This document shows positions 29,886 to 37,630 of a stretch of 64,000 nt of DNA, piece after piece. Each line of letters starts with the position of its first letter. Positions within the stretch are counted from its first letter, which is position 1. The notes below the pieces were generated by a model. The model had not been told where the DNA came from and searched no databases. It saw only the letters and a list, made by a program, of their open reading frames with translations. Made by a program: the position numbers and the translations under genes. Source of the DNA: Gammaproteobacteria bacterium (GTDB taxonomy: Bacteria > Pseudomonadota > Gammaproteobacteria > Steroidobacterales > GCA-2729495); assembly GCA_016874095.1 (NCBI GenBank), contig VGVH01000005.1:92734-156733 (forward strand), written 5' to 3'.

Positions 29886-30166
29886 CGACGGAACGGATCG
29901 AGGCGATACGGCAGCGCATCGTGGCGTCGCTGGCGCCATCGGAACTCGAGGTCACCGATGAAAGCCACCTGCACCGTGGGCATGCGGGTGCGCGCGACGG
30001 GCGCGGCCACTTCCGCGTCCGCGTGGTTGCCGAGCGCTTCGCGGGTCTCGATCGCCTCGCGCGGCACCGCCTGGTCTACGATGCGCTGGGCGTGCTGATG
30101 CAGACAGACATCCACGCACTGGCCATCAGCGCGACAACAGCCGCTGAAGGCGACGAGAGGAAATGA
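29882..30166 (+). CDS. bolA: BolA family transcriptional/iron-sulfur regulator
   Basis: A 94-aa BolA-fold protein. It has the conserved core LEVTDESHLHRGHAGARDG and the RHRLVYDAL helix, with His residues that ligate an Fe-S cluster when BolA pairs with a monothiol glutaredoxin. It may be BolA proper or a close paralogue. The yciI-bolA linkage is seen in other gammaproteobacteria. The GTG start overlaps the yciI stop by 4 bp. Confidence 0.92.
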   Translation: MTTERIEAIRQRIVASLAPSELEVTDESHLHRGHAGARDGRGHFRVRVVAERFAGLDRLARHRLVYDALGVLMQTDIHALAISATTAAEGDERK

Positions 30167-30167
30167 C

Positions 30168-30893
30168 ATGGCTCGCCAGATCAGGCAGGGCGCCGCGCTC
30201 GTCGCAGCCGGTGTCCTGCTCGCGTCCTGCGCCGGCACGCGCATGAACGATCCCTACGCCCTCACCGCGATCCCCGACGACGACCGTTACTGCCTCTCCG
30301 CGCAGCGCGTGGTGACACGAACGCTGGTCCCCGTGCAGATGCAGATCCATGGCGACTTCGATGCTTTCGTGAAGTCGAAGGCGACGATCGACGGCAGGAC
30401 AGCCACGATCCACCAGTACAACTGGTTCACGGATGACGGGCGACTGACCGGCATTTCCTGCAAGCTCAAGAACACCGATCACCTGAACCTCGTCTATGGA
30501 CCCGGCAGCGCCGGTCCGGACGGCTTGTGTCAGGACATGAATCGCGCGGTGTACGAACTGGTGCGACGGGAAGTGCCTGCACCGCGCTACCCCCGGGTCG
30601 TGTTCGATCCGAACGAGACGGTGTTCAACGCCGCCTCGCCCGGCATGACCGGCCCGGACTGGCTGGCACCCTTTACGCTGACCTCGGTGGATGCGGACGG
30701 CGCACTGCGGATCCACACCAAGGGCTTTATCGTCAACTTCCTCGACCCGGCCTATGCCCAGATGCCCGAGCGTTTCCGCGGCGTGCACTACTGCCACTTC
30801 ATCGCGCCGGGACACCTCCGCGACCTGTTGACCGGCAGCGCCGAAGCGGGCGCGCGGATCGGGCGCCAGGTTGTGCCTGCGCCGCCGGGTTGA
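30168..30893 (+). CDS. Predicted lipoprotein of unknown function
   Basis: I do not recognise the family. The 241-aa product has a lipoprotein signal peptide ending in the lipobox LLASC (Cys near residue 21), so it is probably anchored in the envelope. The mature part contains several Cys and aromatic residues and the segment TKGFIVNFLDPAYAQMPERFRGVHYCHF near its end, with no repeats or membrane spans. It starts 1 bp after the BolA gene and may be the last gene of that operon. A REP-like hairpin follows. Confidence 0.75.
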   Translation: MARQIRQGAALVAAGVLLASCAGTRMNDPYALTAIPDDDRYCLSAQRVVTRTLVPVQMQIHGDFDAFVKSKATIDGRTATIHQYNWFTDDGRLTGISCKLKNTDHLNLVYGPGSAGPDGLCQDMNRAVYELVRREVPAPRYPRVVFDPNETVFNAASPGMTGPDWLAPFTLTSVDADGALRIHTKGFIVNFLDPAYAQMPERFRGVHYCHFIAPGHLRDLLTGSAEAGARIGRQVVPAPPG

Positions 30894-30905
30894 GACTGGG
30901 CAACA

Positions 30906-30928
30906 GTCGCGGCTTGCGCCGCTCCTAC
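30906..30928. repeat. GTAG-headed REP-like hairpin
   Basis: On the minus strand the sequence reads GTAGGAGCGGC, loop GCAA, then GCCGC and GAC: a 5-bp perfect stem behind a GTAG head. This is the form of REP elements known from Pseudomonas and of the GTAG-headed SMAG repeats of Stenotrophomonas. It sits between two convergent genes and overlaps the last codon of the molybdoenzyme beta subunit; the TAG of the head is that gene's stop codon. No second copy was found in the window. Confidence 0.6.
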
Positions 30929-31956
30929 GTGAGGCCGGGGAAGGTTCCGTCCAGCGTCGAGGCCACCTGCACGTCGGGGATGTTGAACAGGCTCTTCCAG
31001 TCCTTGGCGATCAGCAGATCCATGAGTTCAGACGGCTTGCCCGCCTGCTTCTTCTCCAGCTCTTCGTGGATGGTGATCAGCGCTGAGTCGACCTGGGGGC
31101 CAAAGAGGTATCTGACGTACTCCATCGGCACCCGCGGCTCGCTCTCGTCGAACTTGCCCTCCGCGTCAAAACGCGGCGGCAGGATCGGCGGGATGTAATA
31201 CACATTGGGCTCCGTGCCGTACTCCGGGTGCAGCGGCAGCGCCACCTTCCACTGGTTCACCAGCTTGTCGATCGGGCCGTCCTTGTCCTCCAGGAACCCG
31301 ACGAACCGCAGCCGCCCCGGGCACTGCCGCGCACAGGCCGGCGCCACCCCCTGCTCGATCCGCGGGAAGCAGAAGATGCACTTCTCGGTCTTGCGCTTCA
31401 CGTAGTTGAAATACACCTTGTCGTAGGGACAGGCCTGGTTGCAGAGCCGGAAACCCTGGCACTTGTCCTGGTCCACCAGCACGATGCCGTCCTGCTCGCG
31501 CTTGTAGATGGCCCGCACCGGGCAGGCTTCCAGACACGCCGGCTTGGTGCAGTGGTTGCACAGCCGCGGCAGGTAGAAGTGGTAGTTGTTCGGGTAGGTG
31601 CCGGAACTGGAGTCCTCGTGCCAGTTCGGGCCGTAGGCCATCTTCTCCTCGCGCTCGAGCCGCTCCTCGGTGCCTTTGAAATACACCGCTTCGTGGTTCA
31701 GCGGCGAGGGCTTGCCGTAGTCGCCGTCCTCATGCAGGCCGCCGTACTGCAGCGCCCCGTCCTTCCAGCCGCTCCGGGCGCCCCGCTCCTCCCAGGCTTT
31801 GGGGTAGCCCGGGCCGGGCTTGGTCTCCACGTTGTTCCACAGCATGTACTCCTGGCCGGGTTCGTCGGTCCACAGGGATTTGCATGCCGCCGTGCAGGCC
31901 TGGCAGCCGATGCACTTGTTCAGGTCGATCACCATCGCCACTTGTCTGGTCGTCAT
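30925..31956 (-). CDS. Iron-sulfur beta subunit, type II DMSO-reductase family dehydrogenase
   Basis: A 343-aa electron-transfer subunit with four ferredoxin-type cluster motifs. The first is C15-x2-C-x2-C-x3-C (CIGCQACTAACK), the second LCNHCTKPACLEACP, the third KCQGFRLCNQACPYD, where Phe replaces the second Cys in the position that is Trp in NarH ([3Fe-4S] type), and the last CIFCF...PACARQCP. This is the layout of the beta subunits of ethylbenzene, dimethylsulfide and steroid C25 dehydrogenases. There is no signal peptide, so it should be co-exported with the Tat-bearing alpha subunit. The ATG at 31956 sits inside the stop of a 17-codon mini-ORF. The REP-like element supplies its stop. 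Confidence 0.9.
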   Translation of the reverse strand: MTTRQVAMVIDLNKCIGCQACTAACKSLWTDEPGQEYMLWNNVETKPGPGYPKAWEERGARSGWKDGALQYGGLHEDGDYGKPSPLNHEAVYFKGTEERLEREEKMAYGPNWHEDSSSGTYPNNYHFYLPRLCNHCTKPACLEACPVRAIYKREQDGIVLVDQDKCQGFRLCNQACPYDKVYFNYVKRKTEKCIFCFPRIEQGVAPACARQCPGRLRFVGFLEDKDGPIDKLVNQWKVALPLHPEYGTEPNVYYIPPILPPRFDAEGKFDESEPRVPMEYVRYLFGPQVDSALITIHEELEKKQAGKPSELMDLLIAKDWKSLFNIPDVQVASTLDGTFPGLT

Positions 31957-31994
31957 ATGCCATTCCTGAAGTGGTCGATCACCATCGCCACTTG
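31923..31994. repeat. 22-bp direct repeat at the start of the beta subunit gene
   Basis: Two identical 22-bp copies at 31923-31944 and 31973-31994, 50 bp apart. Similarity continues weakly beyond them toward the two start codons. One copy encodes the real N-terminus of the beta subunit; the other encodes the mini-ORF upstream. This is a small tandem duplication in the alpha-beta junction. Confidence 0.9.
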
Positions 31995-32006
31995 ACGCTG
32001 AGTCAT
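31953..32006 (-). CDS. 17-residue mini-ORF, duplicate of the beta subunit N-terminus
   Basis: Encodes MTQRQVAMVIDHFRNGI. The first 11 residues match the beta subunit start (MTTRQVAMVID) except at one position. Its ATG overlaps the alpha stop as ATGA, and its stop overlaps the beta ATG as ATGA. It could be a relic of the original beta start left by a 50-bp duplication that shifted frame. It could also be a translated leader that passes ribosomes from alpha to beta. No independent function is claimed. Confidence 0.5.
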   Translation of the reverse strand: MTQRQVAMVIDHFRNGI

Positions 32007-34792
32007 CGCTGCGAGTCCTTATTTTTCTCGTCGAACTTCTCGAAACTGACCGTCGTGTCGTGGAAGGTCAGGTTCGGGACGTAGTTCGGGGTGATGTAGT
32101 TGATGTGGCCGTAGCCGCCGACGAGGGATGTCGGCTTCAGCAGGCCCCCGGTCGAGATCACGGCGCTGAAGTTCTGCCGGTTGTGGAACATCATCGGATC
32201 CCAGCCGTGGAACATGAAGAGCTGATCCGGCTGCAGGCCCGCGCTGGTATGCGCCATCGCCACGAACTCGCCGTGGTTGTTGTGCACGCGGATCATGTCG
32301 CCGTCGGCGATGCCCTTGTCCTTCGCCACCTGGTCGTTCACGTAGATGTCGGGCTCGCCGCGCTGCAGGTGCACGAGCAGGGGATCGTCGCGCCACATGC
32401 TGTGGATGCCGTGCCGCGCGTGACCCATCGTCAGGCGCGCGCTGTGGCCGGGGTTCGCGAGCGGGTCTTTGTGGACGGGCAGCTGCTCGCCCTCCTGCAG
32501 GAACCAGTCGTGGTCCATGTAGAACTGCTGGCGCCTCGTCAGGGTCGGATACGGGAGTTTCTCCCGCGTGCTTGCCAGCGTGTCGTAGTTGTACGGCGAC
32601 TTCGGACCGAACTGGGTGTCCTGCGAGTCGTCGACGCGCACGAAGCCTTTATCGGCCAATTCTGCGTAGCTGATCTTCGGGATGCCGGCCGAGTTGTCGA
32701 GCAGCATCTGCACGATGTCGCGGTCGTCCCTGATCTTGCCGTCCAGGGTCATCAGCTCGTGCAGCCGCGCGTAGTCGTGCTGGATCGGCTGGCCGAACAT
32801 CGTGTCGTTGATCGGCGCCAGATTCTGCTGCTTCGCCTGCCTGCTGATCGCCTCGGCGAGCTGACGCAGCGCTTCGTAGTCCGAGATCGACTGCCCGAGC
32901 GGCGGCACGGCCTGGTCGAGCACCTGGAGGTAGGGCGTGCGACCCTCCATGGTGATGTCGTGGCGCTCGTACATCTGCGCGATCGGCAGCACGTAGTCGG
33001 CGTACATCGCCGTCACGCTCATGTCGGGCGTCATGGCTACGATGGTGTCGAGTTCCTCGAACACGTTCTTCCGCCAGCGCTTGCCCGAGGCGCGCCAGTT
33101 GGCGGGGTTGTGGCCCACCATGAATGCCATCTTCCAAGGCGTCTTCGCGTAGTCGGGCAGCCAGCGGTTGCCAATCGCCTCGCGGTAGTGCTTGTCGAAG
33201 TGGTTGGCGAGCTCGGCGCCATAGGACGCTTCGTTCAGCGCCTTGCCGTCGCCGTGCGCGTAGTCCCAGACGGCAATTGCCGCCACCTTGAGGCGGAAGC
33301 CGACGCCGGCCATCACGTAGGACAGGATGCCGTCGGCCTTGGCCAGCTGCGTGGTCTGCAGGCCCCCGCCCTCGCGACCGGTGTTGCCGGTGAGCGCGCA
33401 CATGAGTAGCCAGGCGCGGTGCAGCTTGTCGCCGTGCAGCCATTTGCAGGAGCGGTAGCCGGCGTAGATCATGCCGGCGCCGGAGTTCGCGAACTTCCGC
33501 GCGATCTGCCGCGTGACGTCGGGATGCACGCCGCAGACTTCGCGCGCCTGCTCGGGCGTGTAGTCGGTGTTGACGAGGTCTTTCACCAGCTCGAAGACGG
33601 TGGTGACTTCGACGCTCTTGCCGTCGGCGGTCTTCACCGACCACTTGCCCTCGACCGCGGGCCTGAGAGTCCCGAGCTTGAGACTCCCCTCGGGTGGCGT
33701 GCCGGGCGGGCCGGGTTTCGGCGCGATGTCGGTGGCGGGGGCAATGGCGGGCTGGCCTGTCGCCTCGTCCCATATATAGAAGGTGTTGGCGGCCTGTGGG
33801 CCGGCGGTGCCCAGGTCGCTCGCACGCAGGAACTTGCGCGTGTCGGTTCGGACGAGGAACGGCAGGTCGGTCTGCTCGCGGACGTAGTCCCAATCAATTA
33901 ACCGGTCGTTGATGATGGTGTGCACCATCGCCATGGCGAGCGCCGTGTCGGTGCCGGGCTTCGGGCTCACCCATTTCGAGGAATGCATGGCCGAGGCGCT
34001 GAAGTCCGGCGTGATGGTGACGACTTCGGTGCCGTTGTAGCGCGCCTCCCAGAAGAAATGCGCGTCGGGGATGCGGGTCGCCGCGGGGTTGCACACCCAC
34101 ACCAGGCAGCACTTCGACTTGTACACCGCGGCCATGCTGTCGCCGGGCAGCTCGTTGCCGAGGGTCATGTAGGCACCCACGGGCAGGTCGCCGACGCCGG
34201 CGAAGGTCTCGGGACAGATGATCCCGGTGATGTTGCAGAACCTGAAAAGCGCCGAGAACGACGCTCTTTTCAATATCATCTGCGTGCCCATCGCGAGCGT
34301 GATGGACTCGGGGCCCGTCTCGGTGGCGTGCTGGATGAACTTGGCGGCGATCTCCTTGGTCGCCTGCTGCCAGCTGATGCGCTGCCACTTGCCCTCGCCG
34401 CGCTTGCCGACCCGCTTCATCGGGTACAGCACGCGCTGCTTGCCGTACATGTACTTCGCCTGGCGCAGGCCCTTCTGGCAGCCGCGCGGGCCGTAATCGG
34501 GTGTGTCGTCGCCGGAACGACCGTACTCGCCCTGCTGCTCCTCGCGCCAGACGATGCCGTTCTTGACGTAGACGTCGAACGCGCAGTGACCGGTGCAGTT
34601 GATGCCGCGGCTGCCGCGCACGACACGGTCCCAGGTCCACTTGCGGCGCATGAGGTCTTCCCAGCGGCCGTAGGGCAGCGCGAGCTGGGTCGGGTCCTGC
34701 GCACCGGCAGGGACGTACTTGAGCGTGAGGCCGAGGGCGAGGGCACCGCCCGCGGTGACGAACTGGCGACGGTCGGTCAACGTGGCGGTCAT
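32003..34792 (-). CDS. Molybdopterin catalytic alpha subunit, type II DMSO-reductase family (C25-/ethylbenzene-dehydrogenase-like)
   Basis: A 929-aa Mo-bis-MGD enzyme, probably periplasmic. A Tat signal (DRRQFVTAGGALALGLTL) is at residues 7-24. The N-terminal Fe-S cluster motif has the type II spacing x-x3-C66-x3-C70-x34-C105, but the first position is Arg62 where type II enzymes normally have His. GDLPVGA (Asp202) is the likely molybdenum-ligand region. Homologues hydroxylate hydrocarbons with water (ethylbenzene, the steroid side chain at C25, p-cymene) or oxidise dimethylsulfide. The substrate here is unknown; a steroid or terpenoid side chain is a guess. No gamma (heme b) subunit or TorD-like chaperone gene is adjacent. 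Confidence 0.88.
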   Translation of the reverse strand: MTATLTDRRQFVTAGGALALGLTLKYVPAGAQDPTQLALPYGRWEDLMRRKWTWDRVVRGSRGINCTGHCAFDVYVKNGIVWREEQQGEYGRSGDDTPDYGPRGCQKGLRQAKYMYGKQRVLYPMKRVGKRGEGKWQRISWQQATKEIAAKFIQHATETGPESITLAMGTQMILKRASFSALFRFCNITGIICPETFAGVGDLPVGAYMTLGNELPGDSMAAVYKSKCCLVWVCNPAATRIPDAHFFWEARYNGTEVVTITPDFSASAMHSSKWVSPKPGTDTALAMAMVHTIINDRLIDWDYVREQTDLPFLVRTDTRKFLRASDLGTAGPQAANTFYIWDEATGQPAIAPATDIAPKPGPPGTPPEGSLKLGTLRPAVEGKWSVKTADGKSVEVTTVFELVKDLVNTDYTPEQAREVCGVHPDVTRQIARKFANSGAGMIYAGYRSCKWLHGDKLHRAWLLMCALTGNTGREGGGLQTTQLAKADGILSYVMAGVGFRLKVAAIAVWDYAHGDGKALNEASYGAELANHFDKHYREAIGNRWLPDYAKTPWKMAFMVGHNPANWRASGKRWRKNVFEELDTIVAMTPDMSVTAMYADYVLPIAQMYERHDITMEGRTPYLQVLDQAVPPLGQSISDYEALRQLAEAISRQAKQQNLAPINDTMFGQPIQHDYARLHELMTLDGKIRDDRDIVQMLLDNSAGIPKISYAELADKGFVRVDDSQDTQFGPKSPYNYDTLASTREKLPYPTLTRRQQFYMDHDWFLQEGEQLPVHKDPLANPGHSARLTMGHARHGIHSMWRDDPLLVHLQRGEPDIYVNDQVAKDKGIADGDMIRVHNNHGEFVAMAHTSAGLQPDQLFMFHGWDPMMFHNRQNFSAVISTGGLLKPTSLVGGYGHINYITPNYVPNLTFHDTTVSFEKFDEKNKDSQR

Positions 34793-34824
34793 GCGTGTCT
34801 CCGCGGCGCAGGGTTCCGGCGAGT

Positions 34825-35898
34825 TTACAGCAGGCCTGCCTTCACCAGCCGCTCGATGTTCGCCTCCTGGCGCTTCCTGAAGGTGTCGCGGTTCGGCGGC
34901 TCGATCACCTTGCCGTCGCGCAGGAGGAAGTTGCCCTCGTGGAAGCGGAACCTCGCGTAGCTGTCGGCGTAGATCTGGAACGGCTGGCGCGACATCACGT
35001 TCGCCATCGCGGTGCGGCGGCGCGTGCGGCGCAGCGCGCCGATGTCGATCACGGCGTTGGAGTTGAACGCCTCGCCCCCCTGCGCGGCCTCGGCCAGGAT
35101 GTGGCCGTTGAAGTCGACGATCTTCGACATGGCGCTGCAGGTGTAGGCGGGTATCGGGATGTCGTCGATCGTCGCGGTGTTGGACGAGACCACGAAGATC
35201 TGGTTCTCGATCGCGCGCGCGCGGCGACAGACTTCCTTGATGGTCAGTTCAGCGCTGCCGGGCTCGCTGGTCGGGTGGAGCAGTACCTCGGCGCCGCGCA
35301 TGGCCACGCAGCGGGTGATCTCCGGGTACAGGATCTCCTCCGAGGCGATGGTACCCAGGTTGCCGATCTCGGTCTTTGCCACCGGGAAGATGCTTTCGGG
35401 GCCGTAGACGTCGATGTACTTGTCCCACACGTCGTGCGGCGTCGGCTCGAAGCATGAGGTCAGCCTGCGGTAGCGCAGGATCACGTTGCCGTTCGGTCCG
35501 ATGATGAAGCAGGTCTGGAAGTACAGCTCCGGGAAGTGCGGGTCGATCTCGTAGACGTTACCCGAGAGATACAGGTTGTTCTGCTGGGCGATCCTGCCGA
35601 GCTGTTCGTACTCGGGGCCGTTCTGCTCGAGGCAGGCGCGGTCGCGCCACTCGGCGGGCGACTCCTTCATCGGGAAGCCGGTGACGGCGTACTCGGGCAG
35701 GCCGACGAGGCGCAGCGGGGTGCCATAGAAGAACTTCAGGAAGCTCGCGGCGGTGGTCGTGTACTCGCCGATGCGTTGCAGGTTCTCATTGATGCGGGCC
35801 CGCGAGGAGGCGCGGTCCTTGCAGCGGTTGACGCCCTTGACGGACACCTGCAGGGCGACGGCGTGATACTCCGGCCCGCTGATCTCGGTTGCACTCAT
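34825..35898 (-). CDS. Nitrilase-superfamily protein with substituted catalytic triad
   Basis: A 357-aa carbon-nitrogen hydrolase fold, aliphatic-amidase-like in length. The first Glu is kept (E69 in GLPEYAVTG), but the usual Lys is Arg (R145 in YRRL). The nucleophile Cys position, four residues after the Gly of the strand, is Ser (S186 in LGTIASEEILYPE). Normal members need Glu-Lys-Cys, so this is either a pseudoenzyme or an enzyme with altered chemistry. It lies 32 bp upstream of the molybdoenzyme alpha subunit in the same direction and is probably in its operon. Cytoplasmic, no signal peptide. Confidence 0.82.
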   Translation of the reverse strand: MSATEISGPEYHAVALQVSVKGVNRCKDRASSRARINENLQRIGEYTTTAASFLKFFYGTPLRLVGLPEYAVTGFPMKESPAEWRDRACLEQNGPEYEQLGRIAQQNNLYLSGNVYEIDPHFPELYFQTCFIIGPNGNVILRYRRLTSCFEPTPHDVWDKYIDVYGPESIFPVAKTEIGNLGTIASEEILYPEITRCVAMRGAEVLLHPTSEPGSAELTIKEVCRRARAIENQIFVVSSNTATIDDIPIPAYTCSAMSKIVDFNGHILAEAAQGGEAFNSNAVIDIGALRRTRRRTAMANVMSRQPFQIYADSYARFRFHEGNFLLRDGKVIEPPNRDTFRKRQEANIERLVKAGLL

Positions 35899-35961
35899 GT
35901 TGGCTTTCCCCGTGGCCGCGAGCGGTTCGCTGCAGCCGGTTGTTGTTTGCGAACGGGGCGA

Positions 35962-35967
35962 AGTATA
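35962..35967 (-). promoter_or_regulatory. Candidate -10 box for the nitrilase-like/alpha/beta operon
   Basis: TATACT on the minus strand, 64 bp before the start of the nitrilase-like gene, stands out in GC-rich DNA. No good -35 box is found 16-18 bp upstream, so an activator may be needed, or the box is chance. Confidence 0.3.
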
Positions 35968-36067
35968 CCGGCCGCTCCCCGCGGCGGAAGGCGCTTTGTC
36001 GGTCCCTCCACGCTGCGGTTCCGTATGCCTTGTTTCGGCCCGGCACGGCGGCTATCGTGCCCGGGAG

Positions 36068-36826
36068 ATGAACGAACCCCTGAAGATGCCGGTGGCGGAT
36101 TTCGGCGTGAAAACGATGGTCCCGACGCTGAACGGGACCGGCTTCATGTTCAAGGTCCGCGACAGCTTCGCGGAGGAATGGAGCAGCTACGCCGGCACGA
36201 TCGGCGACCCGGTGCTGGAGGTCGGCTGCGCCTACGGCGTGAGCGTGATCCCGGCCCTCGAGGCAGGTGCCACCGTCACTGCCTGCGACATGGAGCAGCA
36301 GCACCTCGACATCCTCGCCGACCGGGTCACGGATCCGGCGCAGAAGGCGCGGCTCACCTGCAAGGCCGGGACGCTGCCGGACATCGACTTCGCGCCCTCC
36401 TCGTTCGGCGCGATCCTCTGCTCACGCGTGCTGCATTTCCTGAGCGGCGAGGACATCGACGCCTCGGTCGCCAACATGGCGCGGTGGCTTAAGCCCGGCG
36501 GGCGGCTTTACCTCGTCGCCGACACGCCCTACGGCATCTGGCGGAATTTCATTCCGCATTTCGTCGCCAACCGCGAGCAAGGCGCACGCTGGCCCGGCAT
36601 GATGATCGGCCTGCACAACTGGCTGCCGACGCCCGGCATCCAGAAGCACATCGACAAGCCGCCGTTCATGAACCTGCTCGACGCCGAACTCCTCGCCCGC
36701 GCCTGCCGCGAAGTGGGCCTCACCGTCGAGCGCAATGCCTTCATCCCGCGCCCCGACTTCAAGGGCATGGGCTATCTCGACGGGCGCGAGAACGCTGGCG
36801 TGATGGCGCTGAAGCCGCTCGCCTAA
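36068..36826 (+). CDS. Class I SAM-dependent methyltransferase
   Basis: A 252-aa methyltransferase. Motif I is VLEVGCAYGVSVIPAL, an acidic end to strand beta-2 is VTACDME, and the post-I region LPDIDFAPSSFGAILCSRVLHFL and LKPGGRLYLVADTPYG follow the usual order. The product has no signal peptide. The substrate is unknown; sequence around GIQKHIDKPPFMNLLDAEL does not point to a characterised group. The ATG at 36068 follows GGGAG closely. It diverges from the nitrilase-like gene, and an FMN-binding protein gene follows. Confidence 0.8.
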   Translation: MNEPLKMPVADFGVKTMVPTLNGTGFMFKVRDSFAEEWSSYAGTIGDPVLEVGCAYGVSVIPALEAGATVTACDMEQQHLDILADRVTDPAQKARLTCKAGTLPDIDFAPSSFGAILCSRVLHFLSGEDIDASVANMARWLKPGGRLYLVADTPYGIWRNFIPHFVANREQGARWPGMMIGLHNWLPTPGIQKHIDKPPFMNLLDAELLARACREVGLTVERNAFIPRPDFKGMGYLDGRENAGVMALKPLA

Positions 36827-36834
36827 TATATTGA

Positions 36835-36849
36835 GGGGACAGTGACCCT
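36835..36849 (+). repeat. Single copy of the GGGGACAGTGACCCT repeat core
   Basis: 15 bp identical to the core of the inverted repeat at 60541-60630, followed by a degenerate match (ATTCCCGC versus ATTCCGC). It lies between a methyltransferase gene and an FMN-binding protein gene. It looks like an eroded, single-arm member of the same REP-like family. Confidence 0.65.
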
Positions 36850-36873
36850 TATTCCCGCTGATCGGAGCAGCAC

Positions 36874-37434
36874 ATGAGCCTCGCCCATCCCTGGCTGGAA
36901 CAGGAACCCTGGCCCACCGCCGTCATGCCGAAGAGGCTTCTCGAGCAGCGCATCGAGCGGCTGGTGACGATGACGAACATCGGTTACCTCGGCACGACGC
37001 GCAGCAACGGCTCGGCGAATGTGAGCCCCGTGGAGTTCTATGCGCATGGATTCACGCTCTACATGTTCCCGCAGCCCGGCAGCCCGAAGTACCGGGCGGT
37101 GAAGCGCGACTCGCGGGTGGCGTTCGCCATCGCGAATCCGATGGCGGGCTGGGCCTGCGTGATGGGCGCGCAATTCTTCGGCCGCGGCACGCTGCTCGAT
37201 CCCGGTACGCCCGATTGGGAAACCGGCATGAAGGTGTTCAAGTGGCCAGCCTCGCATTTCGAGCTGGGCCACGTCGCAGTGCGGCCGCCGCCTGGGCAGC
37301 TGCTGCGCATCGACCCGGAGCGGATCGTTTATTCCGAGCACCTGCTGCGCAAGGATGGTTATGCGCCGCGACAGATCTGGCTGCGCGACGGCGCGAGCCC
37401 GGTGGTCGTCCCGGGCCGCAACATCCGGTTGTGA
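36874..37434 (+). CDS. Pyridoxamine 5'-phosphate oxidase-like FMN-binding split-barrel protein
   Basis: A 186-aa split-barrel flavoprotein. The N-terminal half has the family pattern GYLGTTRSNGSANVSPVEF, then FPQPGSPKYRAVKRDSRVAFAIAN, typical of FMN-dependent PPOX-like enzymes. It is distinct from the true PdxH at 59.8 kb. Possible activities include F420- or FMN-dependent reduction, or heme or B6 binding; none can be chosen. GGAG precedes the ATG at the right distance. Confidence 0.78.
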   Translation: MSLAHPWLEQEPWPTAVMPKRLLEQRIERLVTMTNIGYLGTTRSNGSANVSPVEFYAHGFTLYMFPQPGSPKYRAVKRDSRVAFAIANPMAGWACVMGAQFFGRGTLLDPGTPDWETGMKVFKWPASHFELGHVAVRPPPGQLLRIDPERIVYSEHLLRKDGYAPRQIWLRDGASPVVVPGRNIRL

Positions 37435-37630
37435 CTGCTGCCAGCCGCTGCGGATGCGCCACAGCGCACCGCGCAGCGACGCCTGACAGTAATCTGTAGT
37501 ACGCACGTTAAATTCCGCTTAACCACGCGGAATCTGTCGAAATATACCGACCGGTTTCCTCGCCAATTCCGAAGGACGGCATAGAATTCGCATCGTTCGT
37601 AGCCTCGCGACAACAAGAATGAAGGGCGCC

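Noticed and set aside
37512..37533. 7-bp inverted repeat ATTCCGC/GCGGAAT as terminator
   Set aside because: Short stem with an 8-nt loop and no T-tract. It shares the ATTCCGC edge of the REP arm, but that is too short to call.
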